In this document: piece by piece, positions 1 through 13,887 of the stretch
Layout: each line of letters starts with the position of its first letter
Numbering within the stretch: position 1 is the first letter of the stretch
From: Choanephora cucurbitarum
Taxonomy: Eukaryota > Mucoromycota > Mucoromycetes > Mucorales > Choanephoraceae
Length of the DNA: 64,000 bases
Reading direction: 5' to 3'
NCBI GenBank assembly: GCA_025331435.1
Contig: JAIWNI010000021.1
Span: 294,548-358,547 of the forward strand
Made by a program: the position numbers and the translations under genes
The notes under the pieces: generated by a model
The model's database searches: none
Told to the model about the DNA's origin: nothing
Seen by the model: only the letters and a program-made list of their open reading frames with translations

Positions 1-3000
1 TATTAATTAATAAATCTTATATTCACCTTTTTGTAAGTTTATTTAAACTTCTCAGTGTGAAACAGAAAAGGGCGATCCATAAACAATGTTACCTGAAAAG
101 GATGAAACGGACAGAAAAATGAAATAAGCTGAGTTTTTTTTTTGTGTATGTATGACTATAAAGGATTAACATCATTTCTTTCGAAACAGTTGCACCTCAA
201 TGCTCTATGCAATCACTTCAAAAAAGGTATTGGGACAGATAGTTCGTACATACACACTTGGGTATTTCTTTTGTCTATGAACAATGAATACTGATCATAT
301 CGTTAATGCAACTAATAACCGAAAAAGAAAGAAAAATTCCTGTGCTACATCACTGGCAATTGGGACTAGAATATTTCAACCTGATATATGCAGTGAAACA
401 AGGACATTTCTGACTCTAGAAATGTAGTCAGAACATAATAGACAACAAAGACAATATTTGACTTTTTTCAGACACGGTCGCGTTCATTGTGCAGAAAGAA
501 GAGAAAGAGTGTTGGCAACATTACAACTTGTTTTAGTATAAATCCTTTTTTTAGATTCTCTCCTCAACAATGGTGAACCGTTCTATATGCTAATTATAGA
601 TTGTCCTATACGTTTCAGATAATACATTTGACTTGTCAGATACACCTTCACAAGTCCAATTTGATGTACGCATGATCTTCTTCTTTTACGTTTCTCCCTT
701 TGAAAGGATAAGAAGCCCGTCTATAAGTAACTTCTCTCTTTCTTAATATAATGCTTATCTTATTAACAGTTGTACGTTATTTTGGATGAAGAATAACTTC
801 AGAAAAATCAACTTTAACACCACAATTGAAATGTTGATTGAGTATACGATAAATCAAACATCCTCTTTTAATCCGACATATCACTCCCTATTGTGTGTTC
901 TGTCAACCATTTTTGCAGAGATGAAGTGAAAACAATTTGAATATAGTTGCCAAACTATAGTTTGACCTAGGCTGTATCAACATACACCTAAACTAAAGGC
1001 AGCACTAATGTTAAAACGGCTGCTCATTGAATAAATTTGATTATACGCAACAGCATGCTGCAAGTTTGCTAGCTTGAATGAGTATATTCATTATTTTCAT
1101 TACTAAATTCGACCCAGTACCTTACCCCCCCTCCCTTATTGTCGTCTTCAATAAGTGTTTGTTTTATGTAGTGCTGAATGTAAACCTGCTAATATTAACC
1201 ACAAAAATCTTGATTTCTATAGCACTATACGATTCAGCATTTCTTTCTTTTAATAAAAGCCAAAGAAACAAATGGCCATAGCTACTGAAGAGAAGGCTAA
1301 GTGTTACTTTATACCAAACGCATTCTTTTGCTTGCAGTAATAGTAAATCTATCTTTGCTCTTCCTCATCGTCCTGATTTACAAGGTTAAATTTTGATAAT
1401 TTTTGTTTGATGTTTTATGTTGTTGATGAAACAAGACACATGTCTTTTTAGTTGGTTTTTCTTTCCTCAAATTAACGAAAATAATACATTCGATTAAAAG
1501 TAATTCATAAATTACAAATAAGGAGACATATCTGGTTCTAACAGTATGTGGAGAAAGTTATGAGCTACACTTGAAAGACAAGTCATCACGAAGAGTTCAC
1601 GATAGTGCATATTACCTGATGGAGACAAGTGCAATCAAAAGTATTCTTGTTTCGAAAAGAAAAGAAGGCTAAAAGTAAAACTCAATTGAGAAAGAGACAT
1701 CTTCAATCCAAGATGTGTAATAATATTTAAGACAGTCTCAATCATTCAGATACTGTCTTGTGCTTTTTGCTCTATTGCGAATTGTTTACCAAACGACACT
1801 GTTGGTCTTAAAAAGTAATGTCATGGAAATCTTATATGACAAATTCATGCACACAAACGTGATTGTTTACAAAACATTTGAAAATATCAAACATATAAAA
1901 ATAATAACTCAAAAAGCACATGAACCCTGTTAGAGCCGCAGAATATATTGTGTTTGTTGCCCAACTTTATCCTTCGTCTTCTTTAGGATAAAGAAAAAGG
2001 AAGGAAACTTCATTACAGATAAAAAAACTGTCCCAATCAAAATAACCACAGCTGCTGATGCAGCAACAGAAAGTGATGAGATTTTATGTTATCACTAAGA
2101 AAAAGAAAAGCAGAGAGCATAAAAAACGATACAAACAGAATAAAGCTGATGACGCCTTTTCTTTATAGCATAAACTACACGTCTCATCGTACAAAAGTAT
2201 ATAATTACATTACATATACAGTATTTTGTGTTTATCCTTGTATTTCTATATAATGTGAATATATGTATTGGTTTCAAACAGCAAGCCTTCCCCACCCACA
2301 TTTTTTCAAGTAAAATATGGGGCTGTAGTTGGTTGCACGACAAGGTATTGATATTTTGTGTAAGACAAACCGTCAACTATTTGCGACTTTATACTAGGGT
2401 ATCATTTATCATTGGTGATACATTTCAAAAGAAAGAGATGAGTTTATGAAGGAAAAAGTCATAAGCTATAAACCATTTGACCTTTACAAGCTATGTTCTC
2501 TTTTATGTTTTACTGCTAAAAAAAGAGTTACCAAAAGAGAGGGATTTGGATGACTAGTTTGAAATCTTTCAATTTAGTCTTGCTTTTACTGAAGATAGAT
2601 TTTGTTACCAACAAAAAGGACTGTTAGATCAACTGCTAAAACAGTTCCTCTCTTTACAATAGCATGTACTGCTGTCTAACAATACAAGCTCAATAGAAGG
2701 CTTAGAGGAATAGTTTGAAAGACTAGCTCAATATAAAAAGAAGCTATAGCCAGATAATCTTATGCCTATCTAATCAAAGCAAAATGTTATGATTGATGTG
2801 CCTAAATAATGTTCCTGTCATTGTGCTCTTTTTCTCTGAGTTTCGTTTGAATCGGTGTTTTCTACCAAATCAAAGTTTCCCCCACACAAGCGAAGTAATC
2901 GGAGTTTCGAGAAATGCTTTTCCCTGTATTTTTTAACCGTTTCCGAAAAAAAAACTTTAAAAAATTACTCATTTGCTTAAAGTTTCTCTTTCTTTTCTTT

Positions 3001-3200
3001 TCGCTTCTTCTCTATTTTTATTCTTCTTATCTCTGTGCGTGTCTTTGCCTTTTATAGCATAATAATTAAAGTAGAGAAATCGATAAAAAAAGCATAAACG
3101 AGAGAAAGAGAAGACAACAAAAGAGTCAAACTTTATAAGAAAAAAAAGTGTTGTTTGGATATATGTATTTTTGAGAGTTTGCTAAAGCTTTCATCAATAA
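1..3200. other. Gene-free 5' region
   Basis: AT-rich sequence with many stop codons in all frames. The longest open frames (67-93 codons, for example 1078-1281 and 2095-2376) overlap each other on opposite strands or have no recognisable composition or motif. Homopolymer and pyrimidine runs at 2940-3060 probably belong to the 5' flank and promoter of the sugar transporter that starts at 3201. I see no tRNA, rRNA or convincing transposon sequence here. Confidence 0.6.
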
Positions 3201-5605
3201 ATGCACGGAGCGATATCAACCAATACTCGGGTATGCTTCTATTGTTGGTAAATAGTGACGATAAAACATGATTTGAATCAATGCTGATTTTGTTTTAGTT
3301 TCCTAGCGATAGGTGGATTTTTGGTAAACCTAGAAAGGGAAGGAAAGGAAACAAGTTTACTTACCATTTTTTTTCCTATATATGTATCAAACAAACAAAG
3401 TATGGGTAAGTGATTTTCCAAACTTTTTCATTTAACTTTTTTCCTTAGTATGATGGTAGGCTTAACTAATTGTGCCTTTTTATGTAGTTATAATTTCGGC
3501 GTATTGACAGGCTTGCTCTTAGTACCTTCTTTTGTTTCAGACTTGGATATTTCCACTGAAGTTGTGGGCAATGCATTGATCAGTACCTTAATGGCTGGCG
3601 CATTTGTCGGCGCAATTGTCTCTGGCCCGTTAGCTGACGCCATTGGAAGAAAAGCTCTCATGGCAGTGGGCATTATTATTTTTATTTTGGGCAATGTGTT
3701 ACAAGTGGGTGCGATGAACATCAAGACCATGTATGGTGGAAGAAGTGTTACTGGTGTAAGCTTAGGGTATATTCTTATCTTAATTTGCTCATATAGAACG
3801 TCAATCGAACTTCTTCTAACGCAACCTCTCTTAGTATCTTATCTATGGTTGTTCCACTATGTAAAGTAGTATAGATGACTCAAATCGAGCTATATTTGTT
3901 TGTAATTCTTACGTAATTCAATACTCTGTTATAGATCAGTCAGAAATTGCACCTAAGAACATGCGTGGAAGACTGATGTCCATTCAACAATTCGCCATCA
4001 CTTTAGGTACTGCCTTCTCATATTGGATGGCATATGCATTTGTCGATGTGCCTGGATCTACAGGTTGGAGGTAAAAGATTTGGATTTAGCTAATTGTTGT
4101 CATTATTGTAACTCATTCAACTCAAACTAGGTTAACCCTTGGACTTCAACTTATTCCAGCTGTCATTTGTCTTTTAGGATTACTTATATTCATACCACAA
4201 AGTCCTCGGCATTCGATTGATAAACAATACCCAACAGAAGCACTTGAAACCCTATCAAAAATCAGAGGCGATGGTACAAAGACACACACAGCTGTTTTAA
4301 TGGAATTTACAGAAATGAAACAGAACATCTCTTTTGAACACAAACTATTTAAGGACCACAAGTACAGACGTATCTTTTCAAATGGACCGGAGCATAACCT
4401 ACGACGGCTCTTGCTTGGTATGGCAGTACAAATCTTTCAACAATTTACTGGTGTCACTGCATTACTGTAAGACTTTTTTCTTTCTTTAGGAGAGATAGTC
4501 TTTCCTTCTTGTTTATGCGTATATTGACTTTGTTTTGTAGTGTCTATGCTCCTCAAATTTTTGAAGCAGTAGGTATCGAAGGAAGAAGAGCATCAATCAT
4601 TGGTAACAAATCAACAATGAACAAGAAGTCAATGACAAAAGAAAAATGAACCCTATAACTTATTCTCTTTCTCCCTTGTCTCTTTCTCTTTTCCATTGTA
4701 GCTAATGCACTTAGTGGCTCCATCAACCTATTGGCAACTATTCCTGCTATGGTGTTTGTAAGCACATGACCTGTATTTCTAATCCATGACTCATTCTCTT
4801 TGTTTTGAATAGATTGATCGTTGGGGAAGACGTCCTACCATGATTACTGGCGCTATCCTCTGTAGTATCTGTATATGCGTCATGGCCATCTTAACAAGTG
4901 TCTACAAATACTCATTCACAAGTACAGGAGGCTTATTATTGTCAGCCGATACAACAACTGCCAATACAGGCAAAAATGGTAACCCACTCATCCTCCTGTT
5001 TGATTCTAGTGGGTCCACCGTTGCTTTTCTAATTGTGACCTATCTCTGTGTTGCCTTTTACTCTTGTACTTGGGGCACGCTGGGCTGGATCTATCCTACT
5101 GAGCTTTATTCACAAGGTGTCAGAGCTAAGGCACTAGGCATATCTACTGCTTCCAATTGGCTGTTTACTTATGTCGTCTTACAGTTAACGCCTATTATGC
5201 TGCAGAATATCTATTGGCGAACTTATGTTTTGTTTTCAGTTGCCTGTCTCATTATTGCCATCATTGTACATTACGAGTTTCCAGAAACAAACGTAAGATA
5301 AAGAGTACATCCTGTTTGACTGTTTTCTTTTTCTAAACTTATCTTTTGTATAGGGAAAATCATTAGAAGAAGTAGATTTGATATTTAGTGCAAAATTCAA
5401 TTCATTCGATACGGATGTTCATCATCCACAAACAGCAGCAGCAGCATTAGCACAGATGGAAAAAGTACAGCAAAAGAACAAAGACATCTATCAATTCCCA
5501 TTTACACCCGAAATCACTTCATTAACCAACCATCATACAGCCAGGATACCATTTTTGACAACAAAACATTATGTTGTTACTACTCAAGCAAATGCTCATT
5601 ACTAA
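3201..5605 (+). CDS. MFS sugar (hexose-type) transporter, 10 exons
   Basis: Predicted 600-residue major facilitator of the sugar porter family, a plasma-membrane permease with 12 expected membrane helices. Proposed exons are 3201-3230, 3299-3405, 3449-3766, 3835-3860, 3935-4070, 4131-4466, 4541-4602, 4702-4757, 4813-5292 and 5354-5605; all junctions keep phase. Visible family motifs are YNFGVLTG in helix 1, the loop motif ADAIGRKAL after helix 2, VPLYQSEIAPKNMRG after helix 4, QQFTGVTALLVYAPQIF in helix 7, DRWGRRP after helix 8 and PETNGKSLEEVD after helix 12. The helix-1 Asp usual in hexose porters is Asn here (YNFG). The start at 3201 was chosen because exons 1 and 2 join in frame with the motif exons. 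The 26-nt exon 4 and the N-terminal exons are the least certain. The substrate cannot be told from sequence. Confidence 0.87.
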
Positions 5606-5695
5606 AAAGAAACGAAACAATATACCTTAATATCTAATGTAACTCTTTTTATTTTTCAAAAAACAATAATAAACAACTCCTTTTTTGTACATAAT

Positions 5696-5898
5696 TTATC
5701 TCTTCTTTAACTTTCTTCTAACCAGCCAATTTAGGACAATCACTAAATTTGTTTGAAAGCATGAGTAACAGTGGTTGATATGCCTTTTGGCTATAAAATT
5801 TACCGAGTCTTGTGAGCGTAACTTCCACATTGACAGCATTGATTGAATAATTCTTCTTTGTACAACTTGAAGGGTTCAGTAGATTCAGGATCAGTCAT
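5696..5898 (-). CDS. Possible small two-exon gene (about 38 aa), unknown
   Basis: An ATG at 5898 opens a short frame rich in charged residues with a CCQC cluster; unspliced it ends after 32 codons at 5800. A good GTAAAT donor at 5803 and a TAG acceptor at 5718-5720 would splice to a basic end (RRKLKKR), giving about 38 residues with exons 5804-5898 and 5696-5717. It sits tail to tail with the sugar transporter and upstream of the 3' end of the CDC5 gene. I do not recognise the family. It could equally be a chance frame in a 3' flank; only transcript data or conservation would decide. Confidence 0.3.
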
Positions 5899-5990
5899 TT
5901 TGATGGGTTTGTTAGAGAGAAAGAAAGAAAAAGTAGAGAAGGAAACTCGGTTTATATAATAAAAAAATGTGGTCAATTGTTTTATTTGTC

Positions 5991-8674
<2,684 letters not shown>

Positions 8675-9340
8675 ATGTTACGTTCATTGACTCGTCGTAC
8701 TCTAATAGCACATAACCAAAAACAAGCTTACCGAGCTTTTAGTCAAACAGTATACAAAAGAAACAACAAGACAGAAGAAGACGCTTGGGAACAAGCCAAA
8801 GTAGATCCCTCCAAGATCGCTAATCAAGTTGTACCACAGCCTGCTAATGATGCTGTTCCCAACAGTATGCTTTCAGCATTCACCAACATGTTTGATCGTG
8901 GACCCAATGTCGGGATCGATGTGATTCTCAAGCATGGTTTTGTCTTGACTAACAAAGTGCGTGTAGAACATCCTATTATCTTGTTGAATGGTTCGCCTTT
9001 CTTATGGAAAGCACCTCGTCGAGCTGAAGGATTCATGCCTATGAAAGATTGGGAATTGGAGGCATTCAAAATGTTTGAAATTGTGTCACCAAAGCCTGAA
9101 TTAATTATTTTTGGTACAGGAAGAGAATTCGCACCTGTTCCAGAACATATCCGTCAATTCTTTTTTAAGCTTGGTGTTCAAGTAGATCAAATGAGTACTG
9201 TAAGTAGTCATGATAACAATAAGATATATACACATTAACTTATGCTGTCATAGAAACATGCCTCAGCAACATACAACGTATTAGCAGAAGAAGGAAGAAG
9301 AGTAGCAGCTGCTTTATTGCCATTAGACGAAAAAAAATAA
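8675..9340 (+). CDS. NDUFAF3: Mitochondrial complex I assembly factor NDUFAF3-like (DUF498)
   Basis: 203-residue protein; exons 8675-9199 and 9254-9340. The first about 25 residues are Arg/Ser-rich without acidic residues (MLRSLTRRTLIAHNQKQAYR), a likely mitochondrial presequence. The rest matches the DUF498/Mth938 fold: a glycine-containing strand (HGFVLTNKVRVEHPIILLNG), then FLWKAP, then a core PELIIFGTGREFAPVPEHIR, and a C-terminal helix ending EEGRRVAAALLPL. In animals and many fungi this family binds NDUFAF4 and assembles the Q-module of complex I, which implies that the organism keeps complex I. The stop codon lies 8 bp from the convergent stop of the IRG-like GTPase gene. Confidence 0.9.
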
Positions 9341-9348
9341 ATTAAAAG

Positions 9349-10715
9349 TTATGTTTGTATCATAGGTATGTTTGTGTCAGACAGAGCAATCCCGCTGTCT
9401 TGAGAGCTTTGCTTTTGCATCTGAGTCGGTCGTTTTCGCTTCTTGAGCACACTGTCCATAAGGGTCTGAATAAATCGCTGTTCATCAATTACTCGGACAT
9501 CTTCTTGCAGATAATTTGGACGGTTAATGGAGGCCATCAGTTGTCGTAAACTCCAGGCAGATACTAAAAATAGTCTTCGCGTGCTTATCTTGTTCTCTTT
9601 GAGTTGTCTATAGATTGTTTGTTTGACTTCTTTCACTAGTTTGCCTACTGCCTTTGCCCAAAGTGTATTGGCATCCATCCCTTGATCCTTGTAGCGTTCT
9701 ATTTTAGCATTTAATGACTAATAAAATATGAGTCAATTGGTTATGTGTATGTTTATATGAAGTTTATCTATATACCTGATCACATCGGTTGCGTACGATC
9801 AATACAGGAACATGATGTTGCTGTGCTTTGGCCGCTATTTCCAGATCAATTGCTTGTAATCTAATCTAAATCAGTACATCCAAATCGGGGTTTCCTTTTT
9901 AATAAAAATATACCTTTCAGCAGTAACAATAATTAAAGAGTCAAATGCTTTTAGATAGTAATCTTCAAAATAAGTATTTGCCCGATGTGTTACAGTGCCT
10001 GCACCTGGAATATCCCATAGTACAAGCTTACGCAAATCAGGATGCCGATAACCCCGAGGTTCTTCAGTAGACACTTTGCCAACTTCATTCACAGTGGCTG
10101 CATAAGGATCTGTATCTGAATAACCTAATATACCATTGACAATAGAACTCTTTTATTTTAAAGGTATTATTAGCAGAAGTAACAAAGAGAAAGAGAAAAA
10201 AGTGTATTACTAATGTGTTTTTTCGTGATTACCTTGCCTGTACCTGCTGCACCTACAACAGCCACATTATAAAAATGATCACAATCTAATCCAATAGCTT
10301 TTCTGACAAGCTGTTTTGTATCGTCAGAGAGTTCACTTGAATAACCAGGTGTCTCTGTAAACAATGATTGATAGGCAGACCAAAAGGCTACAAAGGGAGA
10401 CAATGGCCCTATATTCTAAATGTGTCAAATCACAACAAAGGTTATCATTTAACGGGATAAAGAGGGAAAAAAAGAATGAAACTGTTATTTACATCCAACT
10501 ACACCAAGGAGACCACCGATGGTGCCATCCACTACTTTTACTCCTGTAAATTCGTTTGTGCTAAACTTATAGGCGTTGAGAATAGGAAATGCTACAATCA
10601 CCATAGGCACTGCAATGGTTGTCATGGTAGCCTTATGAAACCGACTTGAGAAGTCATCCACATCATACAGAATATCGGATTTGTTACCAAGTGTGATTGA
10701 AGCTGCTTGTCCCAT
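9349..10715 (-). CDS. IRG-like (p47 immunity-related) GTPase
   Basis: About 361 residues; exons complement about 10503-10715, 10233-10415, 9914-10149, 9776-9860 and 9349-9717. G1 is GAAGTGKSS (formed across the exon 2/3 junction), G3 is DIPGAG rather than DxxG of Ras, as in interferon-inducible p47 GTPases, and G4 reads NRCDQ, an N-(K/R)-x-D variant. I prefer the start at 10715 because it gives MGQAAS, an N-myristoylation consensus (Gly2, Ser6); the upstream in-frame ATG at 10754 would add a poly-Phe/Leu stretch read from a T-rich leader. A hydrophobic segment (VPMVIVAFPILNAYKF) at about residues 36-51 and a following Gly-rich run could bind membrane. C-terminal helices are Lys/Gln-rich. The donor of exon 1 is ambiguous by 3 nt. 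The role is unknown; membrane remodelling is an inference from animal homologues. Confidence 0.8.
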
Positions 10716-11060
10716 GATTAAGAGAAAAAGAAAAAAGAAAAAAAGAAGTGTCATTGTTTTTTTTTAAGAAAACAAATCACTTTATATACACTCGGTTTTT
10801 CCGAAAAAAGAAAGAGTGGTGTTGAATCTGCATGATATATCATTACCAAGGTTCTTGTTCTTTTTTCCTTTTTTTTTTTATAGCCATACATACGCATACA
10901 CAAATAAGTAAGTATGCTTTGTTTCTCTCGAAAATGATACAGTGATTTCTTATACCGAAATCTTTCTCCTTTTTTCTCTCTTTCTCTCTCTTTTTGTTAA
11001 AGATCATGAGAACAATAGTCTGATGTACAACTCAGAAAAGCACATGAAAATCACTTCTTT
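10716..11060. other. Spacer upstream of the IRG-like gene
   Basis: 345 bp between the IRG-like start and the acyltransferase stop, both on the minus strand. It holds a T-rich stretch around 10733-10760 (leader of the IRG-like gene), two long pyrimidine runs at 10859-10880 and 10970-10996, and no supported coding frame. Confidence 0.6.
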
Positions 11061-13765
11061 TTATTTATCCTTTTTATCCTCTGACTCACTCCCAGGCTTG
11101 CTGTTGTTACTATCATCATCTTCTTCTTCCAACTCCTTTTCATCTATATCATCAATACGGAAAATACGCCTAGAGAGCTTACGATCATCAGTTGAGGTAA
11201 CAACGAGTTCTGGTATATGTCTTTGAGTGATAGAAGGCAAACTCGTCATGCCTTCAATCTTGAGCAGTTCATGGCTGGCACTGTTGGATCGACTACGACT
11301 TCGACTATCTGACTCACTCACAGATCCACTTCGACTACGACCACTGATGTTAAAATAAAACTTGTCAAAGAAACCATCTTCTTCATCTGATCGAGCCCAG
11401 TTAAACAGGTTCTTATCGTCAAGCCAATTCATGCGTGTTGCCTGTTGGAAGAAACCGCTGGCTACTCTAGGAAGCTTGCTAGGTGCAGATGTCCATGATA
11501 AACTAGCCGTACTTGTGCTACGACTGGGTGAAGGTTCAATTGTCTTTGAGATATAATTGGCTATTCCGAAAAAAAAAGGGTAAGCTCTTTGTCTACTTAT
11601 CCAAAACAAGAACAAAATGTTCCATTATTTACCATCGAAATCCGTAAACACTTTAGGTCCGTATTCATTAATGAGCTCAGTAATATTGCTAGATAGCTTT
11701 TCTCGGTTTTGACGTAATGTCTCTGCAGCCTGTGGATCCAAAAGAGCAAGAAAGGTAGGCTGAATTGATCTACTGGGACGTGAATACATAGTGTATAACT
11801 TCAATGCTTTACATATACCTAAGGATATCGAAACCAATCTCACCAAAACGCATACTAGCATAAGATACAAAAGGTAAGAGAGCCCATGTCATGAGAGGTA
11901 AGGCAAGCTTGTATTTGACTTCAAGGTTTGTTTGTAACACAACAATAAACATGATCAAACTATAAAATGCATACAATGTAGGTAGAAGTACTAGACCTAC
12001 TAACAGCTTCCATGTAGCCAATACATCCCGACCAGCAATCTTGACAGTAGAACTTTTTAAAGCAGCTGGTGTTTTTTTTGTAGTTGCATCAGTTTCTAAT
12101 AAGTTTATATGATCGTGTTATTCATACCTTGAGCCTTTTTCTGGCTGATCACTTTCGCTAATACAATCACAGGAAGATTCAAGATACTACCGGGAAATGC
12201 CCATAGAGCAAGGATAATCAAGACAACAATACGCTTAATTAACAACCAAAGTAAGCGTCCTTTGTTACGATTACTTAATTTGGACACCTGGTGATCTCGA
12301 ATGCCATGGTATTTCAGTAATTGGTTGTAAGCCATGACACGCTGTTGTAACTCAATGACTTTTGGATCATCCTTAAATAGGTTATAACCAATCAAAAATC
12401 GTCTATTTAAATCCACTACTTGAGACAGGTGTAATTTCCTATGAGCAGGCTTGTAAAGTCTTCTGGCTGCTTGAATGAGCTAGAAAGATAAATGAGCTTT
12501 TTGTCCTCCTTTTGTCGTTTCTTACTTTAAAGATGACTTACCATCAATGTTTCATAACTGCCTGCATTTAAAGTCACTGTCTTGAGGGCATTATAGATAC
12601 TATCCAATAAACTGGAACAAGCTTCTCGCTTCTCTGCCCCACCAGCCTTGAATTTCTCTACTAATTCTGATGAAATACTGATAGGATTACCAAATTCGAT
12701 TACTGCTCGAGATCTGAATCGATGGGCATGGAAATAATTTAAACCTATTTATAATATCAATTAAAATCTTCATCGCATCTGCTTTTCCCTTCCCTTACCA
12801 CAAGGCACAATCTTGACGTCCAATCCTTTATACTTTGCCATAGCACCCAATGCCATCACAGTAACACCGGCTAAACGAAAAAAAGTGAGGAATAATCCTT
12901 TTGGATAAACAAAGAGCACGCTGATTTTACCTTTTAAAGGCAACATTTCTGCTCTATCATGACTACCACCTTCTGGAAAGATAGTAATACACCTTCCATT
13001 ATTCAGTTCATCATGCACGCATTTGTAGACAGACTCTTGCTCTACATGAGGCATACACTTATAGGCAGTACCCTCCGATCGAGTCAATAATTCCAACGCT
13101 TTCAAATCCTTAAATTCCTTTTTGATGATCAATTCTGTATCTGAAATAATTTCAACCACCTCTGATAATCCACATCCTTTTGGTAAGACAATAGAGTCCC
13201 GCGGCTTTAGTTGATGCGTAAATTGTGTGTCAACTCCAATGATACGCAATGGGTCTGTCTTTCTGTTCAACAGTTGAATGCGACCTTGGCCTGATTTAGC
13301 TAGATCTTGAGGACGAATGACTGGAACTAAAGAAGGATTACTTGGACTCATCAGATTATAACACGTTGTTTTTCTTGCTTGTGAGTAAAGACTTACTAGC
13401 ACTGATCATTCTAGCAAAAAAACCAATGCCTTTTTGATGCATGGATTTTTCTGCAATCAGAAATGAAACTCGTCTACCGCATTCTCTCATTAACACAATA
13501 GGATCAACAAACTACATTTGTATGCAAAGATTGTATGAGCTTAAATCTATCATTTTTGTTTCTTGATTGGCTTTGTTTCAGAATAGGTATTCATTACTTG
13601 ATTTGCATGTGGAGCAACCACAAAGATGACTGGGCCTTTCTTGGGTATCTTGTGTGCACCTCTAGGTCGTACTTCTCGAAAGAAGATATCAATCATTAAG
13701 TTGAATATCCATAATGCTATATCATAAGCTATGATTTGAGCTAATGTATGCATTTTAAATAACAA
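11061..13765 (-). CDS. Glycerol-3-phosphate/DHAP acyltransferase (SCT1/GPT2 type)
   Basis: 740-residue ER/lipid-droplet enzyme making lysophosphatidate, the first step of glycerolipid synthesis. Nine exons: complement 13598-13765, 13397-13511, 12931-13326, 12799-12870, 12542-12744, 12128-12479, 11819-12095, 11633-11772 and 11061-11560, all phase-consistent. Acyltransferase block I is PHANQFVDP (split by intron 1), as in yeast Sct1/Gpt2; block III is IFPEGGSHDR. A large insert between the blocks (about residues 95-195) is typical of the fungal family. Two hydrophobic pairs (about residues 395-430 and 460-520) are membrane anchors. The C-terminus is a low-complexity cytosolic tail with an RSRSGSVSESDSRSRSRS tract, followed by acidic runs; the serine-rich tail is a plausible phosphorylation region, as in Sct1/Gpt2. 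Confidence 0.93.
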
Positions 13766-13887
13766 AAAAGAAAAGAAAAAGAGAGAAAATTAAAGAAAAA
13801 AAAACGCCATTTGAATAACAACAAGGTAAGTTACACAGGTAACTTTTTCCCCCAAACCAAAAACTGCTTTTGGACATCATTATTTGT

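Noticed and set aside
10716..10754. Upstream ATG extending the IRG-like protein by 13 residues
   Set aside because: The extension is a Phe/Leu run translated from a T-rich leader; the next ATG gives a myristoylation motif.
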